NCBI RefSeq assembly: GCF_947498515.1 | Contig: NZ_CANMKO010000012.1 | Span: 81,248 to 145,247 of the forward strand | Source of the DNA: an uncultured Pelagimonas sp. | GTDB lineage: Bacteria; Pseudomonadota; Alphaproteobacteria; Rhodobacterales; Rhodobacteraceae | DNA: 64,000 nucleotides | Direction: 5' to 3' | Part shown: in pieces, positions 35,603-44,483 of the stretch | Numbering within the stretch: the first letter of the stretch is position 1 | How the letters are laid out: each line of letters starts with the position of its first letter | Position numbers and translations under genes: made by a program | The notes under the pieces: generated by a model | Told to the model about the DNA's origin: nothing | Seen by the model: only the letters and a program-made list of their open reading frames with translations | Database searches by the model: none

Positions 35603-36823
35603 ATGTATGATTTGGCTGCAATGGGTGCCTGGGCAGAGTTTGCTGTGCGGTGGCTGCATGTCATCACAGCGATGGCTTGGATCGGTTCTTCGTTTTATTT
35701 CATTGCTTTGGATCTTGGCTTGCATCGTGACCGAAATCTGGCCACCGGCGCGGATGGCGAAGAATGGCAGGTGCATGGTGGTGGGTTTTACCACATCCAA
35801 AAATATTTGGTTGCTCCGGATCAAATGCCAGCGGATTTGGTTTGGTTCAAATGGGAGAGCTACACGACTTGGCTTTCAGGCTTTGCTTTGCTGGCCTTGG
35901 TTTACTACCTCGGCGCGGAATTCTACCTGATTGACCCAGCTGTAATGGAGCTTAGCGCGTGGCAGGCGATTGCGATTTCCATTGCGTCACTGGTGTTTGG
36001 CTGGCTGGTCTATAACGGGTTGTGCAACCTGTTTGTGAACGCAAATCAAACCGCCCTGATGGTTGCCCTCTACGTTGTTCTGGTCGCGATGGCGATATTC
36101 TACACCAGTGTGTTTTCGGGCCGTGCAGCTTTGCTTCACCTTGGCGCGTTTACCGCCACCGTGATGAGCGCAAATGTCTTTATGATCATCATCCCTAATC
36201 AGAAAATCGTTGTTGCGGATTTGATTGCCGGGCGCACCCCTGATCCGAAATACGGTAAGATCGCCAAGCAACGATCTACACACAATAACTATCTGACTTT
36301 GCCTGTTATTTTCATGATGCTGTCAAACCACTACCCGCTGTCCTTTGGCACGGAGTACACGTGGTTGATCGCATGTTTGGTTTTCTTGATGGGCGTCACA
36401 ATCCGGCATTTCTTTAACTCGATGCATTCCCGCAAGGGGACGCCGTGGTGGACATGGGCGGCCACGGCGATCCTGTTCATTTTGGTGATGGCTTTGTCGA
36501 CCGCGCCGATGTGGCGGGACGCCCCCGAAGAAGCCTCGGGTCCGGCGCTACGTTTTGCACAGGCGGACGGTTTTGAGGATGTTCAAGACATTGTTATGGG
36601 GCGGTGCTCTATGTGCCACGCAGAAGAGCCGAATTGGGACGGCCTGCTATGGGCCCCAAAGGGCATTCGCTTAGACACCGAAGCGCACATCGCTACAAAT
36701 GCCCGCGCAATTTACATGCACGCCGGGCTCAGCCGGGCGATGCCGCCGGCCAATTTATCATGGATGGAAGAGGAGGAGCGCGCCGCAATCCGGGATTGGT
36801 ATGCGGCGGCAACAGGCGGTTAA
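35603..36823 (+). CDS. puuD: Membrane-bound urate hydroxylase PuuD with C-terminal cytochrome c domain
   Basis: A 406-residue protein. Eight or so membrane helices start at WAEFAVRWLHVITAMAWIGSSFYFIALDLGL and continue to residue about 330, with His-containing helices typical of PuuD. The last 80 residues form a c-type haem domain with CSMCHAEEP and a late Met (RAMPPANLSWM). It oxidises urate to 5-hydroxyisourate and passes electrons to the respiratory chain. The start at 35603 follows GGGAGAA. No other uric acid pathway genes (puuE, hiuH) are in the window. Confidence 0.9.
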   Translation: MYDLAAMGAWAEFAVRWLHVITAMAWIGSSFYFIALDLGLHRDRNLATGADGEEWQVHGGGFYHIQKYLVAPDQMPADLVWFKWESYTTWLSGFALLALVYYLGAEFYLIDPAVMELSAWQAIAISIASLVFGWLVYNGLCNLFVNANQTALMVALYVVLVAMAIFYTSVFSGRAALLHLGAFTATVMSANVFMIIIPNQKIVVADLIAGRTPDPKYGKIAKQRSTHNNYLTLPVIFMMLSNHYPLSFGTEYTWLIACLVFLMGVTIRHFFNSMHSRKGTPWWTWAATAILFILVMALSTAPMWRDAPEEASGPALRFAQADGFEDVQDIVMGRCSMCHAEEPNWDGLLWAPKGIRLDTEAHIATNARAIYMHAGLSRAMPPANLSWMEEEERAAIRDWYAAATGG

Positions 36824-36921
36824 GGTTTGCGGACGGGCGAGAAGGGCCGGAACCAAGTCTTGGCAAAGGCCGCGCCGTAGATATTTGAGATAGCTTCGTA
36901 GGTGATCAAGTTAACTGGCAT
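36820..36921 (-). CDS. Possible 33-residue small protein
   Basis: An ATG at 36921 begins a 33-codon frame ending at TAA (36822-36820). An AGGAG ribosome site lies seven bases upstream. The peptide starts MPVNLITYEAISNIYG and ends in a basic, proline-rich tail (RPFSPVRKP). Its stop overlaps the stop of puuD by four bases, as many real convergent genes here do. It has no recognisable family and no membrane segment. Ribosome site and coding-like composition are the only support. Confidence 0.4.
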   Translation of the reverse strand: MPVNLITYEAISNIYGAAFAKTWFRPFSPVRKP

Positions 36922-37102
36922 GTGGATGCTCCTGCTTGTGCACTGCTCGTTACAAATCTTACAAGATCAACGTTAAGGAAATTATCTTACATCTGATATG
37001 CGACTTTTGGACAATTATTGCTTTGAATGCGTCGGCTGATAGAGTGCGCGTTTTGTTCTTTCTGCGTTCCAGAATCGCAATGGGTCTGCTAAATTTAGTA
37101 GC

Positions 37103-38950
37103 ATGAACACCCAAGCCCCCAATATGCGCCCCGTTATCCGCCAGCTGGACGATGCAGCTATCAACCGTATCGCCGCTGGTGAGGTGGTTGAGCGCCCTGC
37201 TTCGGCGGTCAAAGAGCTGGTGGAAAATGCTATTGATGCAGGCGCGCGCCGGGTCGAGATTGAGATCGCCGATGGCGGTAAAACCCTGATCCGCATTAGC
37301 GATGACGGCTGTGGGATGACCGGTGATGAGCTTCCTCTGGCCCTGTCGCGCCACGCGACGTCCAAAATCGACGGCTCGGATTTGTTAAACATTCACTCAT
37401 TTGGGTTTCGCGGGGAGGCCTTGCCAAGCCTTGGCGCGGTCGGGCGTTTGACCATTCAAAGCCGGGCTCATGGATTTGACGCCGTTGAGCTAAGCGTTGA
37501 AGGCGGTCAGATGTCCGCCGTCAAACCCTGTGCGCTTAATGGTGGGACGATTGTCACCCTTCGCGATTTGTTTTTCGCCACACCAGCGCGGTTGAAATTC
37601 CTGCGCAGCGACCGTTCGGAAACCATGGCGATCACCGATGTGATCAAACGCCTGTCGATGGCGGAACCCTCGGTTGGGTTTACGTTGCGCGACGTGTCGG
37701 GTGGCAAAGACCGTGTGACATTTCGGGTTGAGGCCGAAAACGGCGATCTATTTGATGCGCTGCGGGGGCGTTTGGGCCGTGTCATGGGAACGGAATTCAC
37801 CGAAAATGCCCTTGCCATTGATGCCGAGCGCGAAGGATTTCGCCTAACCGGCTATGCGGCTTTGCCGACCTATTCGCGCGGAACGGCGGTGGCGCAGCAT
37901 TTGTTTGTCAACGGGCGTCCGGTGCGCGACAAAACGCTAATTGGGGCGTTGCGCGGGGCCTATCACGACTTTCTGTCGCGCGATCGCCACCCGGCTGTTG
38001 CTCTTTTTGTCGATTGTGACCCGCATAAGGTTGACGTCAACGTGCACCCGGCGAAATCCGAAGTCCGGTTTCGCGATCCCGGTATTGTTCGGGGCCTGAT
38101 CGTTTCCAGCTTGCGACACGCCTTGGCCGAAGCGGGGCACCGGGCGTCGACGACTGTGGCGGACATGACATTGGGCGCGATGCGGCCCGAAGTGACAGAG
38201 CCGCGGGTGTATCAGATGGATCGCCCGTCCCTGGGCGCACGCACCGCCGCCTATCAGGCGCAGGCCCCGCAGCCAGTGAACCCGGGCTTTTCGGATTTGG
38301 CGCAAAGCTATTCGGCCCGTGTGGTTGATCCGGTTGATGCTGATCCTCAAGCTATCCAAAACGACGAAGGTCTGCCGCTAGGAGCCGCCCGAGGGCAGGT
38401 GCATGAAAACTATATCATCGCCCAGACCGAAACCGGGATGGTAATCGTTGATCAACACGCTGCGCATGAGCGGCTGGTCTATGAAAAACTCAAAAACCAG
38501 ATGGCAGAAAACGGCGTGGCGGCTCAGGCTTTGCTCATCCCCGAAGTTGTTGATCTGTCACCTGATGATCAGGCACAGATATTGGCGGTTGCTGATGATC
38601 TGGCCCAAATGGGGCTTAGGATCGAACCTTTTGGCGGTGATGCGATCGCGGTGCGTGAAACTCCGGCGATCTTGGGTGAGGTCAACGCCAAGGCGCTTAT
38701 TCTGGATATTTTGGATGAGTTGTCCGAGGTCGGGCAAAGCCAACTTGTCCGCGAAAAGGTCGAAGCGATCTTAAGCCGCGTGGCCTGTCATGGCTCGATC
38801 CGGTCGGGCCGTCGGATGCGCGCCGAAGAGATGAACGCGCTTTTGCGCGAGATGGAAGCCACGCCGCATTCCGGCCAATGCAACCATGGTCGCCCTACGT
38901 ATGTTGAGCTCAAACTGAGCGATATCGAAAGGTTGTTTGGACGCACATGA
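37103..38950 (+). CDS. mutL: DNA mismatch repair protein MutL
   Basis: A 615-residue protein with the GHKL ATPase domain at the N-terminus: AAGEVVERPASAVKELVENAIDAGA, DDGCGM and FGFRGEALPSLGAVG. The central transducer domain contains YHDFLSRDRHPAVALFVDC. The C-terminal domain has DQHAAHERLVYE, the metal-dependent endonuclease motif of MutL proteins in bacteria lacking MutH. CHGSIRSGRRM and GQCNHGRPTY complete the site. It acts with MutS to nick the new strand. The stop overlaps the start of rmuC by ATGA. Confidence 0.95.
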   Translation: MNTQAPNMRPVIRQLDDAAINRIAAGEVVERPASAVKELVENAIDAGARRVEIEIADGGKTLIRISDDGCGMTGDELPLALSRHATSKIDGSDLLNIHSFGFRGEALPSLGAVGRLTIQSRAHGFDAVELSVEGGQMSAVKPCALNGGTIVTLRDLFFATPARLKFLRSDRSETMAITDVIKRLSMAEPSVGFTLRDVSGGKDRVTFRVEAENGDLFDALRGRLGRVMGTEFTENALAIDAEREGFRLTGYAALPTYSRGTAVAQHLFVNGRPVRDKTLIGALRGAYHDFLSRDRHPAVALFVDCDPHKVDVNVHPAKSEVRFRDPGIVRGLIVSSLRHALAEAGHRASTTVADMTLGAMRPEVTEPRVYQMDRPSLGARTAAYQAQAPQPVNPGFSDLAQSYSARVVDPVDADPQAIQNDEGLPLGAARGQVHENYIIAQTETGMVIVDQHAAHERLVYEKLKNQMAENGVAAQALLIPEVVDLSPDDQAQILAVADDLAQMGLRIEPFGGDAIAVRETPAILGEVNAKALILDILDELSEVGQSQLVREKVEAILSRVACHGSIRSGRRMRAEEMNALLREMEATPHSGQCNHGRPTYVELKLSDIERLFGRT

Positions 38951-40314
38951 TCCAACTTGGTGAGCAGACGTATTCGTTGCAGGATCCTCTGGTTCTTATG
39001 GTTATGGCAGCAGGGGTTGCCTTGCTGTTGATGCTGATCCTGCTGATGTCTAGCCTGCGCCGCGCGGGCCAAACGGCGCACACGGCGGAAATGCTGGCGC
39101 ATGCATTGACCGACATGTCGACGCGGGTTGAACATCTGGCCAATGGACAAGGGCAACTCGAAGGCAGCCTGAATTCCGTCGCGCATCAACAAACCCAAGC
39201 GGCGACGCAAGTGACTGTTTTGATGGAGCAACGTCTTGGGGAGGTGCAGCTCAGGTTGCACGAGGACTTGTCCAAAGTTCAGCGGAACACCGGCGAAAAC
39301 CTTGCGCATATGACGCAGTCTTTGTCTGACAATATGGCGGCACAGCAGCTCAAACTGTCTGAAACGCTGGGCCAAAATCAAATGCGGTTGCAAGAGAATA
39401 TGGCCGATCTTCAGATGAAGACAGCGCGTTCTTTGACCGACATGCAAGAAAAGATGGGTGTCGCGCTCACAGGTAGTGCCAAAAACACCGCGACGTCCTT
39501 GTCGGCGCTTCAGGAACGTTTGCAAACAATCGACAAAGCGCAGGAAAATATTACCAAGCTGTCCGGCGATGTCCTGACGCTTCAAGATATCTTGTCGAAC
39601 AAACAGACACGCGGTGCCTTTGGGGAAATTCAGCTGACGGATATCGTGTCCAAGGCGCTTCCCAAGGATAGCTATACGCTGCAAGCGACGCTATCAAATG
39701 GCAAGCGGGCCGACTGTTTGATCCATTTGCCCAATCCGCCCGGCCCCATTGTGGTGGATGCGAAATTCCCGCTCGAAGGGTATGAGGCCTTGCGCAACGC
39801 CACGACGGACAGTCAGGTTGTCGAAGCGGCGCGGATGTTAAAGACGTCGGTTCGCAAACACATCAAAGATATCTCCGAGAAATACATCCTTGATGGCGAA
39901 ACTGCGGACGGGGCGTTGTTGTTCCTGCCGTCCGAAGCGGTCTATGCCGAATTGCACGCAAACTTCCCCGATTTGGTCCGTGAGGGATTCGCGGCACGCG
40001 TTTGGATTGTGTCACCGACGACATGTATGGCGACTCTGCACACGATGCGGGCGATTCTCAAAGATGCACGCATGCGCGAACAGGCTGGGGCCATTCGCAA
40101 AGAACTTGGGCTGTTGTCAGGGGATGTTGAGCGCTTGGGAACGCGTGTTGGCAACCTTGATCGGCATTTCGGTCAGGCGGCTAAGGACATAGAAGAGATC
40201 AAAATCAGTTCCGACAAGGCAGGTAAACGTGCGCGTCGGTTGGATAATTTTGATTTTGAAGAGCTTGGGCAAGACGAACCAAGCAATGTTGTGACGTTGC
40301 CAGAACATTCCTGA
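38947..40314 (+). CDS. rmuC: DNA recombination protein RmuC
   Basis: A 455-residue protein. One N-terminal membrane segment is at about 15-37 (LVLMVMAAGVALLLMLILLM), followed by a long coiled coil rich in Gln and Leu to about residue 215. The C-terminal nuclease-like domain contains the family signature VVDAKFPLEGYEAL and LLFLPSEAVYAEL. RmuC limits DNA inversions and is thought to process DNA structures. It is translationally coupled to mutL. Confidence 0.92.
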   Translation: MIQLGEQTYSLQDPLVLMVMAAGVALLLMLILLMSSLRRAGQTAHTAEMLAHALTDMSTRVEHLANGQGQLEGSLNSVAHQQTQAATQVTVLMEQRLGEVQLRLHEDLSKVQRNTGENLAHMTQSLSDNMAAQQLKLSETLGQNQMRLQENMADLQMKTARSLTDMQEKMGVALTGSAKNTATSLSALQERLQTIDKAQENITKLSGDVLTLQDILSNKQTRGAFGEIQLTDIVSKALPKDSYTLQATLSNGKRADCLIHLPNPPGPIVVDAKFPLEGYEALRNATTDSQVVEAARMLKTSVRKHIKDISEKYILDGETADGALLFLPSEAVYAELHANFPDLVREGFAARVWIVSPTTCMATLHTMRAILKDARMREQAGAIRKELGLLSGDVERLGTRVGNLDRHFGQAAKDIEEIKISSDKAGKRARRLDNFDFEELGQDEPSNVVTLPEHS

Positions 40315-40330
40315 CTTAGAAATGATCTAA

Positions 40331-40509
40331 AGTTTAACGTTAAACTATTGCTATGCGCGTGGCGCATGGATGTTATGCGTCTGCATATCTGCCGTGACGT
40401 CGCTTGACCTGTTAGATCACAATCCCAACGCGATTGCAGAAGGTGCTCGCTTTGGGTAACCTTCCTGTATTCGCGGCAATACGCCAATTGATTTAATGTT
40501 AAATCAATT
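40331..40509. promoter_or_regulatory. Two related palindromes in the aceE promoter region
   Basis: A perfect 16-bp palindrome lies at 40331-40346 (AGTTTAACGTTAAACT). A 24-bp one is at 40486-40509, with arms AATTGATTTAA and TTAAATCAATT around TG. They share the core TTTAA-YG-TTAAA, and their centres are 159 bp apart in the 230-bp gap before aceE. They are likely binding sites of one regulator controlling pyruvate dehydrogenase, possibly by looping. A short hairpin ATGCGC/GCGCAT (40353-40367) lies between them. Confidence 0.6.
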
Positions 40510-40544
40510 AGACGCGCCAGCGGCGCATATGAGGGAGAGGACAT

Positions 40545-43202
40545 ATGACAGATCATTCCCAAGATATTGATCCGGTCGAATCCCAGGAATGGCAGGAGGC
40601 GGTCGAAGACGTCATCCAGCGTGACGGCGCAGATCGTGCCCATTTCCTGTTGGATAAGGCTGTACAGCAGGCCCGCGCGGCCGGTGCGAAACTGCCATTT
40701 TCGGCGACGACGCCCTACCAAAACACTATTTCGACGGATGACGAAGTTGAGATGCCCGGCGACACCGACATGGAATGGCGCATCCGCACCATCAACCGTT
40801 GGAACGCGATGGCGACCGTGGTGCGCCGCAACAAAGAGAGCAGCGAATACGGCGGGCATATTGCCTCCTTCGCCTCCTCCGCTGCGTTTTACGACGTTGG
40901 GCTGAACCACTTCTGGCGTGCCAAAAGCGCGATCCACGGTGGCGACTTGGTGTTTTTCCAAGGTCACGTGATCCCCGGCATTTATGCGCGGTCCTTTATG
41001 GAAGGGCGTCTGACCGAAGAGCAGCTTGAAAACTTCCGCTCCGAAGTTTCGGGTGGCGGTCTTTCCTCGTATCCGCACCCATGGTTGATGCCGGATTATT
41101 GGCAGTTTCCAACGGTCTCGATGGGGCTTGGCCCGTTGATGGCGATCTATCAAGCGCGGTTCATGAAATACATGCACAACCGTGGCCAGATCGACATGGC
41201 AGACCGCAAGGTATGGTGTTTCCTTGGTGACGGCGAAATGGACGAGCCGGAATCGATTGGCGCGATCCATTTGGCGGCGCGCGAAGGTCTCGATAACCTG
41301 ATCTTTGTTGTGAACTGCAACTTGCAGCGTTTGGATGGCCCGGTGCGCGGCAACTCCAAAATCGTGCAAGAGCTTGAAGGGAATTTCCGCGGCTCTGGCT
41401 GGGATGTGATCAAACTGCTTTGGGGCAAAGGCTGGGATGAACTGCTGGAAAATGACACCAGCGGCAAGCTGCGTCAGTTGATGGAAGAAACCGTTGACGG
41501 CGATTACCAGACCTTCAAATCCAAAGATGGCGCGTATATTCGCGAGCATTTCTTTGGCAAATACCCGGAAACTGCCGAGCTGGTTAAAGACTGGACCGAT
41601 GATCAAATCTGGGCGCTGCGCCGTGGCGGTCACGAGCCGAAGAAGGTTTACAACGCCTTCAAACGGGCGACTGAAGCCAAGGGTCAGCCGACCGTTATCC
41701 TTGCCAAAACCGTCAAAGGTTACGGCATGGGCACCGCCGGTGAGGGGCAGAACAGCACCCACCAGCAAAAGAAAATGGCCGAAGATCAACTCAAGGCCAT
41801 GCGCGACCGTTTCAACATTCCGGTCAGCGACGAAGACCTGAAAGGCAAAGTGCCGTTTGTCACGTTGAACAACGCGCAAAAGGCCTATCTTGCGGATCGT
41901 CGCAAAGATTTGGGCGGGGAATTCCCCAAACGCTTTACCGGCGCACCTGCGCTTGAAATCCCTGAGTTGGATAAGTTCAAAGCCCAGTTGGAAAGCACAG
42001 GTGATCGCGAAATTTCGACCACCATGGCCTTTGTGCGTATCTTGACGACGCTGTTGCGTGACAAGAAAGTCGGCAAAAACATCGTGCCGATTGTGCCTGA
42101 CGAAAGCCGTACATTTGGCATGGAAGGGCTGTTCCGCTCGGTTGGGATTTATAACCCCAAGGGGCAGCAATACACCCCCGAAGACCGTGACCAGATGATG
42201 TTCTACAAGGAATCTGAAACCGGTCAGGTTCTTCAGGAAGGCATCAACGAAGCCGGGGCTATGGCCGATTGGATCGCGGCGGCGACGTCCTATTCCAACC
42301 ACGGCGTGCCGATGATCCCGTTCTTCATCTATTACTCGATGTTCGGCTTCCAACGGATCGGCGATCTGGCTTGGGCGGCGGGCGATAGCCGCGCGCGTGG
42401 CTTTATGCTTGGTGGGACCGCTGGTCGGACAACGTTGAACGGCGAAGGCTTGCAGCACGAGGATGGGCATTCCCACATCCTTGCGGGCACCGTTCCAAAC
42501 TGCATCAGCTATGACCCGACCTTTAGCTATGAGGTTGCGGTGATCGTTCAGCACGGCATGAAACGGATGTATCAGGATCAAGAGGACGTGTTCTTCTATC
42601 TAACCCTGATGAACGAGAACTACAGCCATCCTGAAATGCCGATGGGGGCCGAAGAGGGCATCATCAAAGGCCTTTATCGCATGACCAAAACCGCCAAACC
42701 GGCGAAAAAGCATGTGAACCTGATGGGCTCGGGCACGATCCTCGTTCAGGCGATCAAAGCGGCTGAAATGCTCAAGGAAGACTTTGGCGTGACCTCGGAT
42801 ATTTGGTCGGCGACCTCGCTGAACGAATTGGCGCGTGACTGTCAGGATGTGGCCCGCCACAACCGTCTGAACCCGCTGGCAGAGCCGAAAACGTCCTTTG
42901 TGGCGCAGCAGTTCGCCAATGCCAAAGGGCCGATCATCGCCGCCACCGACTATATGAAGAACTACGCCGAGCAAATCCGCGCCTGTGTGCCGGGTCGCTA
43001 CACAGTTCTGGGCACCGATGGTTTTGGCCGCTCAGACAGCCGCGTGAACCTGCGCCGGTTCTTTGAGGTGGATGCAAACCACATCGCAGCGGCGGCCATG
43101 GTCGATCTCTTCCGCGATGGCGTGGTGAGCGAGAAAGACCTGAAAGCAGCTTTGGCAAAATACGACATTGACGGCGCAAAGCCGAACCCGCGTCTTGTGT
43201 GA
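40545..43202 (+). CDS. aceE: Pyruvate dehydrogenase E1 component, homodimeric AceE type
   Basis: An 885-residue thiamine-diphosphate enzyme, the expected AceE length. ThDP-binding region: CFLGDGEMDEPESIGAIHLAAREGLDNLIFVVNCN. The transketolase-like middle has PDESRTFGMEGLFRSVGIYNP and GINEAGAMADWIAAATSYSNHG. The C-terminal domain ends with the usual IPGRYTVLGTDGFGRSD-like segment (VPGRYTVLGTDGFGRSDSR). It decarboxylates pyruvate and acetylates lipoyl-E2. First gene of the PDH operon, with an AGGGAGAGG ribosome site. Confidence 0.95.
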   Translation: MTDHSQDIDPVESQEWQEAVEDVIQRDGADRAHFLLDKAVQQARAAGAKLPFSATTPYQNTISTDDEVEMPGDTDMEWRIRTINRWNAMATVVRRNKESSEYGGHIASFASSAAFYDVGLNHFWRAKSAIHGGDLVFFQGHVIPGIYARSFMEGRLTEEQLENFRSEVSGGGLSSYPHPWLMPDYWQFPTVSMGLGPLMAIYQARFMKYMHNRGQIDMADRKVWCFLGDGEMDEPESIGAIHLAAREGLDNLIFVVNCNLQRLDGPVRGNSKIVQELEGNFRGSGWDVIKLLWGKGWDELLENDTSGKLRQLMEETVDGDYQTFKSKDGAYIREHFFGKYPETAELVKDWTDDQIWALRRGGHEPKKVYNAFKRATEAKGQPTVILAKTVKGYGMGTAGEGQNSTHQQKKMAEDQLKAMRDRFNIPVSDEDLKGKVPFVTLNNAQKAYLADRRKDLGGEFPKRFTGAPALEIPELDKFKAQLESTGDREISTTMAFVRILTTLLRDKKVGKNIVPIVPDESRTFGMEGLFRSVGIYNPKGQQYTPEDRDQMMFYKESETGQVLQEGINEAGAMADWIAAATSYSNHGVPMIPFFIYYSMFGFQRIGDLAWAAGDSRARGFMLGGTAGRTTLNGEGLQHEDGHSHILAGTVPNCISYDPTFSYEVAVIVQHGMKRMYQDQEDVFFYLTLMNENYSHPEMPMGAEEGIIKGLYRMTKTAKPAKKHVNLMGSGTILVQAIKAAEMLKEDFGVTSDIWSATSLNELARDCQDVARHNRLNPLAEPKTSFVAQQFANAKGPIIAATDYMKNYAEQIRACVPGRYTVLGTDGFGRSDSRVNLRRFFEVDANHIAAAAMVDLFRDGVVSEKDLKAALAKYDIDGAKPNPRLV

Positions 43203-43224
43203 TTGCGGATAGGAGGAATAAACT

Positions 43225-44472
43225 ATGACTATTGAAGTAAAAGTTCCCGATATCGGTGATTTCGACGCGGTTCCCGTTGTTGCCGTATTGGTCAACGTCG
43301 GCGACACAATTGCCGAAGAAGACCCAATCATTGAACTCGAATCCGACAAGGCAACGATGGAAGTTCCATCGCCTGCCGCCGGTGTTGTCAAAGAGATCAA
43401 GGTTGCCGAAGGTGACGAAGTAGGGGAAGGCGCTTTGGTGCTTATCCTCGAGGCCAGCGGCGCAACTGCTGCTCCGGCCGAGGCACCCAAGGCGGCTCCT
43501 GCAGCAGCTCCGGCCGCTGCGGCACCGGCCCCCGTGGCGGCTGCTCCGGTGACGGATGCGGGTTTCTCCAAGGTGCATGCGTCACCATCGGTTCGGGCCT
43601 TTGCCCGCCGGGTTGAAGTTGATCTCAACAAGGTCAACGGATCGGGTCGCAAGGGTCGTATCCTGCGCGAAGACATCGAAAAAGCGTTGAAATCCAGCGT
43701 GTCGCCAGTGGCCTCTGCCGCTGCGCAAGGCGGAATGGGTATTCCACCGATCCCGGTTGTCGATTTTTCCAAATTCGGCCCGACCGAAGATGTGGAAATG
43801 GCGCGGATCAAAAAGATCTCTGGCCCGGCTCTGCATCGCAGCTGGCTCAATATTCCGCATGTTACGCATAACGACGAAGCGGACATCACCGACCTTGATA
43901 AATACCGCAAGGAAATGGACACGCATGCCAAAGAGAACGGCTATCGGGTGACCCTGCTGTCCTTTGTGGTCAAGGCATCGGTCTCGGCGCTCAAGGAACA
44001 TTGGGAATTCAACAGCTCGATCCACCCGGATGGTGACAAGCTGATCAAAAAGGATTTCTACAACATCGGTTTTGCGGCAGATACGCCAAACGGTTTGATG
44101 GTTCCGGTGATCAAAGACGCGGATCGCAAAGGTCTTGTTGAGATTTCACAAGAGCTGATGAGCCTGTCCAAAGCGGCGCGTGAGGGCAACCTCAAGTCCA
44201 AGGACATGCAGGGCGCGACCTTCACGATCTCATCTCTGGGCGGTATTGGCGGGACATCCTTCACGCCAATCGTGAACGCACCCGAGGTCGCGATCCTTGG
44301 TCTGACCCGCTCCAAAATGGCACCGGTTTGGAATGGTGAAGAGTTCATCCCACGCCTGATGCAGCCACTTTCGCTGTCTTATGACCACCGTGCCGTCGAT
44401 GGTGCCTTGGCCGCGCGCTTCTGCGTGACGCTCAAGACGCTGCTTGGCGATATGCGCAAGTTGATGTGGTAA
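43225..44472 (+). CDS. aceF: Pyruvate dehydrogenase E2, dihydrolipoyllysine acetyltransferase
   Basis: A 415-residue enzyme with one lipoyl domain at residues 1-75 (lipoyl lysine 42 in [12 protein letters not shown]). An Ala/Pro linker follows, then the peripheral-subunit-binding domain ([19 protein letters not shown] to [12 protein letters not shown]) and a catalytic domain with the [15 protein letters not shown] active site. Many E. coli-type E2 proteins have three lipoyl domains; this has one. It transfers acetyl from lipoate to CoA. It lies 22 bp after aceE and 11 bp before lpd. Confidence 0.95.
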   Translation: MTIEVKVPDIGDFDAVPVVAVLVNVGDTIAEEDPIIELESDKATMEVPSPAAGVVKEIKVAEGDEVGEGALVLILEASGATAAPAEAPKAAPAAAPAAAAPAPVAAAPVTDAGFSKVHASPSVRAFARRVEVDLNKVNGSGRKGRILREDIEKALKSSVSPVASAAAQGGMGIPPIPVVDFSKFGPTEDVEMARIKKISGPALHRSWLNIPHVTHNDEADITDLDKYRKEMDTHAKENGYRVTLLSFVVKASVSALKEHWEFNSSIHPDGDKLIKKDFYNIGFAADTPNGLMVPVIKDADRKGLVEISQELMSLSKAAREGNLKSKDMQGATFTISSLGGIGGTSFTPIVNAPEVAILGLTRSKMAPVWNGEEFIPRLMQPLSLSYDHRAVDGALAARFCVTLKTLLGDMRKLMW

Positions 44473-44483
44473 GGGGAATGACC

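Noticed and set aside
40173..42581. Long open frame on the minus strand opposite aceE
   Set aside because: It lies fully antisense to a certain gene, has no ribosome site and no family pattern. It results from codon bias of the GC-rich gene.
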